Made by a program: the position numbers and the translations under genes. Positions 41,661-50,197 of a stretch of 64,000 nucleotides of DNA are shown here, piece by piece. The notes below the pieces were generated by a model. That model ran no database searches, was not told the origin of the DNA, and worked only from the letters and a program-made list of their open reading frames with translations. This stretch comes from Pseudomonas benzenivorans (GTDB taxonomy: Bacteria; Pseudomonadota; Gammaproteobacteria; Pseudomonadales; Pseudomonadaceae), in NCBI RefSeq assembly GCF_900100495.1, contig NZ_FNCT01000002.1, forward strand, positions 372,001 to 436,000, in the 5' to 3' direction. How positions within the stretch are numbered: the stretch's first letter is position 1; each line of letters begins with the position of its first letter.

Positions 41661-42517
41661 GAACTGAACCCCTTCTCGCTCATCGTCCAGGAACCTGAAT
41701 CAGATAACGCCTGGTAATACGCTTCATCCTTTATCCCGGCGGCGCGCCAAGCATGCTTCCAGACCAGGAAGTGGAAATACGGAAACTCCCGCTCGCCATC
41801 CAGATCATTGAGCAGTCGTCCTTGCTGCCAGAACCAGCGGCCGGGAAAGGTGTAGCCGCCATCGTGCCAGGCAATCCGGGCGTTGGGCGTGCTGTAGGCC
41901 TCGGTAAACTCGCTATGCCGACGCAATGGCCGCAGCGCATCGAATACCCGGCGCAGAGACTCGGGCCAATTCTTGTAGCGCACAAATACCTTGCTGAAGG
42001 CCTTTTCGTCGAAGGCATGGTGAGCTGGGTCCGCCAGGTAACGGCGCCAATCCGCGACGCGCATGAAGGCTTCGCGCATCTCATCGGTATTGCGCACCAG
42101 GCACAAATGCCCGGAGACACGCCGAGCATGGGTCGACAGCAGATCGAAACGCTCCAGCCGCGGCGCGTCGAAATAGCCGCGCAAATTGCCATAGACCAGA
42201 TCGATATCACTTATACCCCAGAAATCATAGCCATCCAGGCAATCCGAATGCACATACCCCAGCGCCGGCTTCAAATCGCACAGTTTGTAGGGGTTGCCCG
42301 GTGCAAACTCGATGCCTAGGCGCTGACTGACGCGCGTACAGTAACTGTCGAAGCTCTCCTCGACGTAACGCACATTGCCCGGACTGTTGCCGGGCACGCC
42401 ACAATCGGTGAAGAACAGCCAATCGATCGTCGAATTGCGGCGACAACTCTCCAGAAAGAAAGGCATCCAGAACGGCCAACGACCGAAGTATGGAATGACG
42501 AACAGTATCCGTGGCAT
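41657..42517 (-). CDS. DUF6625-type glycosyltransferase-like protein in LPS locus
   Basis: A 286-residue protein resembling small GT-A-like sugar transferases of unknown specificity. The N-terminus (ILFVIPYFGRWPFWMPFFLE) and the DxD-like GISDIDLVYGNLRGYF near residue 101 are the strongest points. YKLCDLKPALG and ARIAWHDGGYTFPGR also look conserved in such families. It lies between ssg (3 bp upstream) and wapR (4-bp overlap), so it is in the same transcript. I do not recall an equivalent at this place in PAO1, and its codon use is less GC-biased than the neighbouring waa genes. It could add a strain-specific core or surface sugar. Confidence 0.65.
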   Translation of the reverse strand: MPRILFVIPYFGRWPFWMPFFLESCRRNSTIDWLFFTDCGVPGNSPGNVRYVEESFDSYCTRVSQRLGIEFAPGNPYKLCDLKPALGYVHSDCLDGYDFWGISDIDLVYGNLRGYFDAPRLERFDLLSTHARRVSGHLCLVRNTDEMREAFMRVADWRRYLADPAHHAFDEKAFSKVFVRYKNWPESLRRVFDALRPLRRHSEFTEAYSTPNARIAWHDGGYTFPGRWFWQQGRLLNDLDGEREFPYFHFLVWKHAWRAAGIKDEAYYQALSDSGSWTMSEKGFSS

Positions 42518-42520
42518 CCG

Positions 42521-43477
42521 CTATACCCCGAGTCTCAGGCGCAGGTGATGCCACCACGATTGCGCCGGCTGGACACGTAGCGGTGCCAGCAAGGCCTCGG
42601 CGATACGCTGGCCAATATGGGCAAAACTGAAGTCGCGTTCAGCCAGGCGCTGGCCATTGGCGGCAATACGCTCGGCCAGCGCAGGATCTTGGCGCAGTAG
42701 CTGTAGTTTTTCGCGCAACTCTTCGACCGTGCGATAGAGCACTACAGTGTCCATGTCGATGAAGCCCAAGGCGCGGTTTTCCGCTTCGCCTTGATCGTAA
42801 GCCAGCAGCACGCACCCGCAGGCCATCGCTTCGAAGTTCTTGATCATGTATTCGCCCAGGCCGACATCGGCGCTGACGAAGAAACGGATGTGATTGAGCA
42901 ACTCACAGTAGGCCTCGCCCGGCGCAGACTTGAGCATGCGGAGATGCTCCGTTTGTGCCAGGGACTCCAGCAGCGCGCGACGCTCGCTGTATACGTCACT
43001 CTTGAGGCTGCCGACAAAGCCCAACTCGATATCCCGCCCATGCCCCAGGTTACGCAACACGGCCTGATCGTAGCCCTTAGGTACGAATACCGAATCGACT
43101 CCCTCCTGGCGCAGGCGTTCGCTAAGTGCGTAGCCTGAGTTGAGCACGCGCGCCCAGGGCAAGCGGCGGTAATGCTCGGAGAAGCGCCCCTGGTATTTGC
43201 CTGGCATGTAGTTCTGGCAGGCATCGTGTTCGAGGATGACCAGGTTGGGCACACTGCGGATAAAGGCGACCTGACGAATCTCCTGTTTGAAGCGCAGAAA
43301 GAAGACGATCCGGTCATAGCGCGCGACGTCCACCTGCTGATGAAAATAGCGACGCAAATCCGCCTGCTCTTCCCTGCCCAACCAACGCAGGTCACAGTTG
43401 CAATGTGCCGCCACAGCCTCGTAGAGGCGGTCGAGAATAACGCGCTGCTCTCGCTGCACAAGAAAAAGTACATTCAT
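42521..43477 (-). CDS. ssg: Cell-surface sugar glycosyltransferase (Ssg-like)
   Basis: A 318-residue GT-B-like transferase. The C-terminal half has FVGSLKSDVYSERRALLESL and FEAMACGCVLLAYDQGEAEN, the nucleotide-sugar-binding features of the glycosyltransferase 1-2 group. The N-terminus starts NVLFLVQREQ. In P. aeruginosa and P. fluorescens relatives, ssg next to the core genes affects O-antigen, motility and surface spreading; the symbol rests on position and length. It is 3 bp from both neighbours, so the operon is tightly packed. Confidence 0.75.
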   Translation of the reverse strand: MNVLFLVQREQRVILDRLYEAVAAHCNCDLRWLGREEQADLRRYFHQQVDVARYDRIVFFLRFKQEIRQVAFIRSVPNLVILEHDACQNYMPGKYQGRFSEHYRRLPWARVLNSGYALSERLRQEGVDSVFVPKGYDQAVLRNLGHGRDIELGFVGSLKSDVYSERRALLESLAQTEHLRMLKSAPGEAYCELLNHIRFFVSADVGLGEYMIKNFEAMACGCVLLAYDQGEAENRALGFIDMDTVVLYRTVEELREKLQLLRQDPALAERIAANGQRLAERDFSFAHIGQRIAEALLAPLRVQPAQSWWHHLRLRLGV

Positions 43478-43480
43478 GGC

Positions 43481-44200
43481 CTAGCAGGACTCCTTATGAT
43501 GCTCCCCAGCCAATTCACTCCAACCCGAACGGCTCACCGATACCGTTCTGTACGCGGCTCTGGCGACAGGCTCACTTCGACATTGCTGAATAAAGGCTTC
43601 AGGCCTGTTCAATGGTCGCCGTTGCAAATCCATTACGGAGCCTTCCCACCATTCGCTGGCTATCAAGTCGGCAATGATCGAAGGAGAGTGACGGTAGCGA
43701 ATGATGCGTGCCGGCATCCCTGCAACTATGGCATAGGGTGGAACGTCCCTGGTGACCATCGCGCGACTGGCGATGACTGCGCCGGTGCCAACATTGACCC
43801 CTTCCAGGATCATTGCATCGCGACCGATCCAGACATCATGGCCGATCTCGGCGGCGCGCCTTCCCCCTTCATACTCAAGCCCTGCTGCAGCATGCTGGAA
43901 TGGGTGCGAACTCACCCAATCCAATGGATGGCCAGCCCTGTCCTGACCAATGACGACGCCAGTACCGATGGAGCAAAAACGGCCAATATATCCAACATTG
44001 AGCAACTCGACGGCGCTACGCATATAGGTCATGGCGCCTACCCGAAGCGAGTCGAACTCCATTTTCACCGTGCTGATGGAAACCCCTTCTTCCATGATCA
44101 GCCGGCCTCCCTTGCGCAACGCCAAAGGACCGGAGGCCAGTTTGATGCCATAGCGTCTCAGCCAACGCTTGCACCAATGATTCATTAGGAAGTCAATCAC
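43481..44200 (-). CDS. Hexapeptide-repeat acetyltransferase (CatB/XAT-like)
   Basis: A 239-residue left-handed beta-helix acyltransferase. The repeats are visible in VGYIGRFCSIGTGVVIGQDR, then IGHDVWIGRDAMILEGVNVG and TGAVIASRAMVTRDVPPYAI, followed by AGMPARIIRYR. VSSHPF after the first repeats contains the likely catalytic His of the XAT group. The substrate is probably a sugar in the LPS core or O antigen, given the context, with acetyl-CoA as donor. The start is a GTG at 44200 (GGGAG upstream); Met6 is an alternative. No equivalent at this position in PAO1 that I recall. Moderate codon GC suggests acquired DNA. Confidence 0.85.
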   Translation of the reverse strand: MIDFLMNHWCKRWLRRYGIKLASGPLALRKGGRLIMEEGVSISTVKMEFDSLRVGAMTYMRSAVELLNVGYIGRFCSIGTGVVIGQDRAGHPLDWVSSHPFQHAAAGLEYEGGRRAAEIGHDVWIGRDAMILEGVNVGTGAVIASRAMVTRDVPPYAIVAGMPARIIRYRHSPSIIADLIASEWWEGSVMDLQRRPLNRPEAFIQQCRSEPVARAAYRTVSVSRSGWSELAGEHHKESC

Positions 44201-44212
44201 ACGGGCTCCCGC

Positions 44213-45358
44213 TTAGCCGAGCGAAGAAGACGACAGCGATCGCTGCACCAGCGGCAGTCGCCAGAAACGAACGTGCACTGCAGCATCGGAGAATACTTCG
44301 ACCAAACGCGCCCTCGAGGCCACCCTGGCCCTATCAGGGAACGCCGATTCGCCTTGCCGCAGGCAGTCGGCAAGGGCATTTACACCCCCTAACGGGAAAA
44401 CCCGTCCGACACCCTCGACCACCTCGCGCCCGCCGCCGCAATCGCTGCAGATCACCGGCACCCCGGCGGCCATGGCCTCGAGCAGCACCATGCCGAACGG
44501 CTCGTGATCGGAACTCAGGGCGAAGACGTCGAAGGCCTTGAAGTAGCGACGGCCGTGCGGCACCTGGCCGAGAAAACGCACGGAGTCGCTCACCTTCAAT
44601 TCGCCGGCCAATGCCTTGAGCGAGGCTTCCAGCCGACCGCTGCCCATGATCGCCAGCAGGCTGCCGGCCGGCAGTTGCGGCAGGGCCAGGGCGAAGCCAC
44701 GGATCAGGGTGGCCTGGTCCTTGTCCGGGTGCAGGCGCCCGACGTTGCCGACCACCCAGGCATCGCTCGGCAGCCCGAGATGCTCGCGGGCCGCCTCGCG
44801 GGAAACCTGCTCGGCCTGCACCGCCTCGACGTCGATGCGGTTGTACAGGGTCTCGATGCGCTCGGCCGGCCACGCGGGCAGGTGACCGCGCATCTGGTCA
44901 CGTACCGCGTCCGAGACGCCCAGCAACAATAGCCGCCGACGGAAGCGGTTGATGAACAGCCGACGGCCAAGGCGTGCGTAGACGCCAAAGGCATGGTGCA
45001 CGCCAATAACCGGCAGGGAAGTGGCCAGCAGCGCCACGTAGATCGGCTTGAAGCGGTGGGCGATGCACAAGCTGAAATCACGCGAGGCGGCAATCCGCTT
45101 GAGATCGCGAATGGCCCTGAGCTTCAGGCCGCGCACATCCTTACTGCGATAGTCGAGAAAGATCACTTCGTCCGAGGCCGAGCCTCGCTCCACCTCCGCG
45201 CTCGGCGCACCGGTCAGGTAGACGGTGCACACCTTGAACTCGGTGCCATGAAAGAGCGCGGCATACTGCCGCGCGCAATCCAGGAACGGGCCGTCGTAGC
45301 CGTGACAGAACTGGAGAACCCAGCGCTGCCCCGCCGCGCCGCCATCAGGCCGGCTCAT
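44213..45358 (-). CDS. wapH: Family 4 core glycosyltransferase (WapH-like)
   Basis: A 381-residue GT-B glycosyltransferase. The C-terminal domain has VVGNVGRLHPDKDQATLIRG, VRFLGQVPHGRRYF and SSDHEPFGMVLLEAMAAGVP with the paired acidic EPFG-E motif of GT4. The N-terminal half contains RFKPIYVALLATSLPVIGVHH. In P. aeruginosa the gene next to the carbamoyltransferase is wapH, a predicted outer-core glucosyltransferase; the symbol rests on that. Its ATG lies inside the carbamoyltransferase gene (14-base overlap). GC-rich codon use resumes here compared with the four genes downstream. Confidence 0.82.
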   Translation of the reverse strand: MSRPDGGAAGQRWVLQFCHGYDGPFLDCARQYAALFHGTEFKVCTVYLTGAPSAEVERGSASDEVIFLDYRSKDVRGLKLRAIRDLKRIAASRDFSLCIAHRFKPIYVALLATSLPVIGVHHAFGVYARLGRRLFINRFRRRLLLLGVSDAVRDQMRGHLPAWPAERIETLYNRIDVEAVQAEQVSREAAREHLGLPSDAWVVGNVGRLHPDKDQATLIRGFALALPQLPAGSLLAIMGSGRLEASLKALAGELKVSDSVRFLGQVPHGRRYFKAFDVFALSSDHEPFGMVLLEAMAAGVPVICSDCGGGREVVEGVGRVFPLGGVNALADCLRQGESAFPDRARVASRARLVEVFSDAAVHVRFWRLPLVQRSLSSSSLG

Positions 45359-47099
45359 ACCAGCCCTTGCCGTCCTTCACCACCAGGATGTCCTCCATGA
45401 TCAGATACTGCAGGTCCGAGCCGTAGAACATGTTCAGCGCGTCGGTCGGCGAGCAGATCATCGGTTCGCCGCGGCGGTTGAGCGAGGTGTTCAGCGACAC
45501 GCCGTTGCCGGTGAGTTTCTCCAGTTCCAGCATCATGTCGTAGTAGCGCGGGTTGTACTCGCGCTTGAGCACTTGGGCGCGCGAGGTGCCGTCTTCGTGG
45601 ACCACCTCGGATACACGGGTCTTCCACTCCTCGTTGACTTCGAAGGTGAAGGTCATGAACGGGCTCGGATGGTCGACCTTGAGCATCTGCGGGCCGACGG
45701 TGTCGAGCATCGACGGGCAGAAGGGCCGCCAGCGCTCGCGGAACTTGATCTGTTCGTTGATCCGGTCGGCCACCCCGGGAATGCTCGGGCAGCCGATGAT
45801 CGAGCGGCCGCCGAGGGCGCGCGGGCCGAACTCCATGCGGCCCTGGAACCAGGCCACCGGGTTGCCCTCGACCATGATCTTGGCGATGCGCTGCGGCATG
45901 TCGTCGATGCGCTTGAACACGGGCTGGCTCGGGTGCTTGGCGCAGGCGGCGATGACGTCTTCGTTGGAGTAGGACGGGCCGAGGTAGACGTGCTCCATCT
46001 TCTCCACCGGCACGCCGCGCTGGTGCGAGACGTAGGCGGCGGCGCCGACCGCGGTGCCGGCGTCGCCGGAGGCCGGCTGGACGAACAGTTCCTTGACTTC
46101 GTCGCGGGCGATGATCTTCTGGTTGAGCTTGACGTTCAGCGCGCAGCCGCCGGCGAAGGCGATCTTGCCGGTCTCCTTGATGATGTCGCCGAGGTAGTGG
46201 TCCATCATCTGCAGCGCCAGCTTCTCGAACAGCGCCTGCATGCTGGCGGCGTAGTGGATGTAGGGGTCGTCGGCGATGTCGCCTTCGCGCTTGGGCCCCA
46301 GCCACTCGATCAGCTTTTTGGAGAAGTAGAAGCCCTTGCCGTTTTCCTTGTAGCGGCGCAGGCCGATGACGTTGGCGTACTCGGTGTTGATCACCAGCTC
46401 GCCGTTCTCGAAGGTGGCCAGGCGCGAGAAATCGTACTTGCTGGCGTCGCCGTAGGGCGCCATGCCCATCACCTTGAACTCGCCGTCGAGCATCTCGAAG
46501 CCGAGGAATTCGGTGATCGCGCCGTACAGCCCGCCGAGCGAATCCGGATCGTAGAATTCCTTGAGCTTGTGGATCCTGCCGTTCTCGCCGTAGCCGAAGA
46601 AGGTGGTGGCGTACTCGCCCTTGCCGTCGATGCCGAGGATCGCGGTCTTCTCCTTGAAGCCCGAGCAGTGATAGGCGCTGGCGGCGTGGGCCAGGTGGTG
46701 CTCGACCGGCTCGATCTTGACCTGCTTCGGATCGAAGCCCAGTTGCTCCAGGCACCAGACGATCTTGTTGCGGTAGCGCTTGTAGCGCCGGTTGCCCATC
46801 AGGATCGCGTCGAGGGCGCGGTCAGGGGCGTACCAGTAGCGCTTGGCGTACTTCCAGCGGGCCTCGCCGAACAGGCTGATCGGGGCGAAGGGAATCGCCA
46901 CCACGTCGACGTCGCTCGGCTTGATCCCGGCCTGTTCCAGGCAGAACTTCGCCGACTCGTAGGGCATGCGGTTCTTCGCGTGCTTGTCGCGCACGAAGCG
47001 CTCTTCTTCGGCCGCGGCGATCAGCTTGCCGTCGATGTACAGGGCGGCGGAAGGATCGTGACTGAGGGCGCCGGACAGGCCAAGAATCGTCAGTGCCAC
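45345..47099 (-). CDS. wapO: LPS core carbamoyltransferase (NodU/CmcH family)
   Basis: A 584-residue enzyme that transfers a carbamoyl group from carbamoyl phosphate, via a carbamoyl-AMP intermediate, to a sugar hydroxyl. The N-terminal Kae1-like domain has ILGLSGALSHDPSAALY, VEHHLAHAASAYHCSGF (metal-binding HxxxH) and ILGIDGKGEYATT. The C-terminal YrdC-like domain has GRMEFGPRALGGRSIIGCP and LNTSLNRRGEPM. P. aeruginosa carries an O-carbamoyl group on the second core heptose, made by this gene's orthologue (PA5005/WapO as I recall). The start is a GTG at 47099 with GAGG upstream. Confidence 0.92.
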   Translation of the reverse strand: MALTILGLSGALSHDPSAALYIDGKLIAAAEEERFVRDKHAKNRMPYESAKFCLEQAGIKPSDVDVVAIPFAPISLFGEARWKYAKRYWYAPDRALDAILMGNRRYKRYRNKIVWCLEQLGFDPKQVKIEPVEHHLAHAASAYHCSGFKEKTAILGIDGKGEYATTFFGYGENGRIHKLKEFYDPDSLGGLYGAITEFLGFEMLDGEFKVMGMAPYGDASKYDFSRLATFENGELVINTEYANVIGLRRYKENGKGFYFSKKLIEWLGPKREGDIADDPYIHYAASMQALFEKLALQMMDHYLGDIIKETGKIAFAGGCALNVKLNQKIIARDEVKELFVQPASGDAGTAVGAAAYVSHQRGVPVEKMEHVYLGPSYSNEDVIAACAKHPSQPVFKRIDDMPQRIAKIMVEGNPVAWFQGRMEFGPRALGGRSIIGCPSIPGVADRINEQIKFRERWRPFCPSMLDTVGPQMLKVDHPSPFMTFTFEVNEEWKTRVSEVVHEDGTSRAQVLKREYNPRYYDMMLELEKLTGNGVSLNTSLNRRGEPMICSPTDALNMFYGSDLQYLIMEDILVVKDGKGWYEPA

Positions 47100-47111
47100 A
47101 GGTGAAGACCT

Positions 47112-48578
47112 CTATTCAGGGCAGGTGCCGGGCACCTGCGGTAAACGTTCGTCGAGCAACCGATACAGCCGGGAATCGGCCGGCCAGTTGCGCAGAAAGC
47201 GGGCGCGGTCGCGGGCATAGGCCCGGGCGAAACGCTGCGCACTCAGGTGGTGCTGCATGGCGTCGAGGTCGACCAGAACCCAGCGACCGCCCTGCCAGAG
47301 CAGATTGCTGCCCTTGAAATCGCCATGGCTGATGCGCTCGCGCAGCAAGGCGGCAAACAGCGTATCCAGCGCCTGCAACTCGGCCTCGGGCGGCGCACCG
47401 GCCCCATCCGGCGCGTCCAGACAGGGCTTAAAGCGCGCGATTATATCCTCACCGGCGGCGTGTTCGGTAATCAGATAGGCACGTCGGCGCAGCCACAGCG
47501 TGCGCAGCTCCAGCAGGGCCAGGGGTTTGGGCGTGGCGATGCCGAGGAAATCCAGACGGTTGCCCTCGACCCAGCTATGCCAGGCGCGGCTTGGCCGCCA
47601 GCAGCGCTTGAGCCAGTGGGCCAAGCCCTTGATGTTGTAGCGCTTGATCACCAGGCGGCGATCGCCCTGCTCGACCAGCGCCACCGTGGAGGAACCGCCC
47701 AGCTTGAGCGGCTGGCCAGTGGCGATCGCCCCTTCCAGATCGTCCAGCAGCGGAGCGAGCCGCTGCGCCTCCTGGCGTCTGACCACGCGCAAGGCAGACG
47801 CGCCGCGGCTGGCACTGAACAGGCTGCAGTCGCGGCCGAGCTTGTGCAGGTAGTCGCGCAGGCGCCAGCGGCGGGCCCTGTGCACCTCCTTGAGCAGGGC
47901 CTCCAGCGGCAGCGCGTGCTCGCCATTGACCAGCAGGTAATGCACCAGCAGCTCCTCGATGAAGGGCTCCAGCTCGACCGGCAGCTGGGCAAAGAACACC
48001 CCGAGGTTTTCCAGCACCTGCTCGCGCGCCAGCGGCTGGCCCGGCGTCTGCGCGCGCACGCCGCCGCCGTCGATCCAGTACAGCCGGCCATCCTGGCGCA
48101 GCAGGTTGTCCAGGTGCAGGTCGTCCTGCCATAGGCCTTTGGCATGCAGGCCGGCGATCGCCGCCAGGGCCTCGCCGAGCACCGCCTGCTGGGCGTCGGC
48201 CAGCAACGGCTGCGGCTCGACCGCACGCCAGGCGTCGCCGAGGCTTTCGGCGCCATCGAGGAAATCGAACAGCAGCCAGCCGCCCTCGCCTTCGCGCAGG
48301 CCGTCGGCCAGCAGCAGCGGGGTGCTCAGGCCCTGGCCGGCGAGCAGGCGCGCGCCGGCCAGCTCGCGGGCGAAGTGGCGCGCCGCCTTGCGTCCGACCA
48401 GCAGCTTGGCCAGCACCCGGCGCCCGCGCCATTCGGCCAGGCCGACGTAACGCTGGCCCGGCAATACGCGCAGCAGGCGCTGCAGGCACAGGGTCGCCGG
48501 ACCGGCTGCGTCGGCCAGCTCGACGCGCAGCGGCAGCGCCGGCGTGCGGCCGGCGCGGCGCAGTTCGGCAAGATTCAT
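47112..48578 (-). CDS. Tandem LPS-kinase-like protein (two kinase domains)
   Basis: A 488-residue protein with two kinase-like domains of the LPS/InaA type. Domain 1 (1-240) has Lys58 in RRVLAKLLVG, the catalytic loop QDDLHLDNLL (Asp153, Asn158) and Asp170 in WIDGGG. Domain 2 (about 285-488) has Lys312 in LVIKRYNIKG, SHGDFKGSNLL (Asp420, Asn425) and Asp437 in LVDLDAM. Domain 1 has Gln instead of the usual His in HxD, but both domains keep catalytic and metal Asp. It presumably phosphorylates core heptose or acts as a partner of WaaP/WapP. Matches PA5006 by position. Confidence 0.8.
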   Translation of the reverse strand: MNLAELRRAGRTPALPLRVELADAAGPATLCLQRLLRVLPGQRYVGLAEWRGRRVLAKLLVGRKAARHFARELAGARLLAGQGLSTPLLLADGLREGEGGWLLFDFLDGAESLGDAWRAVEPQPLLADAQQAVLGEALAAIAGLHAKGLWQDDLHLDNLLRQDGRLYWIDGGGVRAQTPGQPLAREQVLENLGVFFAQLPVELEPFIEELLVHYLLVNGEHALPLEALLKEVHRARRWRLRDYLHKLGRDCSLFSASRGASALRVVRRQEAQRLAPLLDDLEGAIATGQPLKLGGSSTVALVEQGDRRLVIKRYNIKGLAHWLKRCWRPSRAWHSWVEGNRLDFLGIATPKPLALLELRTLWLRRRAYLITEHAAGEDIIARFKPCLDAPDGAGAPPEAELQALDTLFAALLRERISHGDFKGSNLLWQGGRWVLVDLDAMQHHLSAQRFARAYARDRARFLRNWPADSRLYRLLDERLPQVPGTCPE

Positions 48579-48633
48579 CGGCGTGGCTCCTTGTCAGTCG
48601 GTTGGGCACTGAGCCCGCCGGCGCTAGCGTCGG

Positions 48634-49371
48634 TCATTCGCGTCCCTCGAAGAATCCGACGATCTGGCGGATGCGCCGCTTGTCGCCGGCGTTCAGCCGC
48701 TGCCGCCCGCGGTACTGCAGGTAGAAGCGCAGGCGCTGGCTGCGCGACAGCTGGTACTTGGCCACCTTGTCCAGGCAGGCCAGGTCCTTGACGATGCGGT
48801 AGCGCAGCAACGGCCCCCACCAGAAGGCGCCGGTCGGGCAGTCGATGAAGAACAGCGCCCCCTGGTCGTCGACCAGCAGGTTGCGCCACTTCAGGTCGTT
48901 GTGGGTGAAGTGGTGGTCGTGCAGGGTGCGCGTGGCCCGGGCCAGTTGGCGGCTGACGCCATCGACCCAGCCGGCATCGCCGAGCCGCGGGTCGTCGCGC
49001 CGGGCCAGCAGGGCCAGGTCCTCGGTACGCGGCAGTTCACGGGTGATCAACGCACCGCGGACGAAGGCGCCGACCCGACGCTCCAGGCCGTAGGCGACGA
49101 TGGGCGCAGTGGGGATGCCCCACTTGGCGAAATGCTTGAGGTTCTGCCACTCGGCCTTGACCCGCGGCCGGCCGAGGTAGCGGCGCAGGCCCTTGCCCGC
49201 GCCCCAGTAGCGCTTGACGTAGTAACGCACGCCGGCGCGCTCGATGCGGATGACCTCGGACAACATGTCCAGGGTGATGCGCTCGCCCTGCAGGGCGAAC
49301 ACCGCATCGAGATCGACCAGCTCGGCGGCCAACTCGGCCGGCAGGTCCGCGGCCAGGCGCCACTCACTCAT
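48634..49371 (-). CDS. wapP: LPS core heptose kinase (WapP-like)
   Basis: A 245-residue kinase of the InaA/Kdo-kinase group. Lys53 in YYVKRYWGAGKG is the likely ATP-binding lysine. The catalytic loop reads THNDLKWRNLL with Asp159 and Asn164, and Asp177 in FFIDCPTGAF binds metal. It is expected to phosphorylate the second heptose of the core. Its start overlaps the end of waaP by 8 bases, so the two are coupled. The symbol is from the PAO1 order waaP-wapP. Confidence 0.82.
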   Translation of the reverse strand: MSEWRLAADLPAELAAELVDLDAVFALQGERITLDMLSEVIRIERAGVRYYVKRYWGAGKGLRRYLGRPRVKAEWQNLKHFAKWGIPTAPIVAYGLERRVGAFVRGALITRELPRTEDLALLARRDDPRLGDAGWVDGVSRQLARATRTLHDHHFTHNDLKWRNLLVDDQGALFFIDCPTGAFWWGPLLRYRIVKDLACLDKVAKYQLSRSQRLRFYLQYRGRQRLNAGDKRRIRQIVGFFEGRE

Positions 49372-50197
49372 GGCCGGCCCCCGGTGCGTACTTGCGCCGG
49401 TAGCGGGCCAGCAGCTTGTCCGCCTTGCCCTGCAACCAGGCCAGCAGCGCGGCCTCCTCGCGCAGGATCTGGCGCAGCGACTGCCGGCCGTTCAACGCGG
49501 AGAAATAGCCGCGCAGGAAGCGCAGCTTGTCGCGCCGGGTCAGGCCGATCTCCAGGGCGGAGAAATACAGGGCCGCCAGGTCCTTGTTGCGCCAGCGCAG
49601 CGGCAGCCGCGCATGGGTCTGGGCACGGTGCAGGTCGATCACCGACAGGCGGAAATCGTCGGCCGCCATCGGCTTGTCGGTGTGCAGCAGGAAGTGGCAG
49701 ATGTAGCAGTCGCGGTGGTTGACCCCGGCGCGGTGCATGCGCCCGAGCATCTGCGCCACTTCGGCGATCAGCGCGCGCTTGAGTGCGGGTGCCGGCGGCT
49801 GCTGCGGCCAGTCGCGGCTGAAGTCCTCCAGGCTGACGGTCGGCGCCAGCTCCTCGGTGACGATGAAGGAATGCTGCGCCGCCGGGTTGCCGCCGCGCTC
49901 GCCATAGGCCACCGCGGTCATGGTCGCCACCCCGGCCTCGGTTAGGCGCTGGATCGCCCGCCACTCCTGGCCGGCGCCGAGCACCGGCAGCTTGGCGGTC
50001 AGCAGGTTCTTGGCGATCTCACCCCAACCGATGCCGCGGTGGATCTTGACGAAGTAGCCGCGCCCGGCCACCTCGGTGCGCAGGGTGCGGCGCCCTTCCA
50101 GCTCGCGGTAGACCTGGCCCTGCAGGGCTTCGACCGCGGCGAATGGGTCCTGGCCGGCCCACAGGCTCTTGAACGGTTCGGCGAGAATCAGCTTCAT
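49364..50197 (-). CDS. waaP: LPS core heptose(I) kinase WaaP
   Basis: A 277-residue kinase that phosphorylates heptose I of the inner core, essential in P. aeruginosa. Key features: KIHRGIGWGEIAKNLLTAKL with Lys51, and GVNHRDCYICHFLL with Asp163, which I recall as the catalytic residue number in P. aeruginosa WaaP. VIDLHRAQT supplies the metal-binding Asp. It begins MKLILAEPFK at the ATG at 50197, overlapping waaG by 4 bases (ATGA). Confidence 0.96.
   Translation of the reverse strand: MKLILAEPFKSLWAGQDPFAAVEALQGQVYRELEGRRTLRTEVAGRGYFVKIHRGIGWGEIAKNLLTAKLPVLGAGQEWRAIQRLTEAGVATMTAVAYGERGGNPAAQHSFIVTEELAPTVSLEDFSRDWPQQPPAPALKRALIAEVAQMLGRMHRAGVNHRDCYICHFLLHTDKPMAADDFRLSVIDLHRAQTHARLPLRWRNKDLAALYFSALEIGLTRRDKLRFLRGYFSALNGRQSLRQILREEAALLAWLQGKADKLLARYRRKYAPGAGHE

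Noticed and set aside
43481..44200. Chloramphenicol or streptogramin resistance gene
   Set aside because: The XAT fold fits, but the gene lies inside an LPS operon with 3-12 bp spacing, so a surface-sugar substrate is more likely.
38800..44200. Mobile element or genomic island with its own integrase
   Set aside because: The composition differs, but no transposase, integrase, attachment site or target duplication was seen; replacement by homologous recombination fits better.
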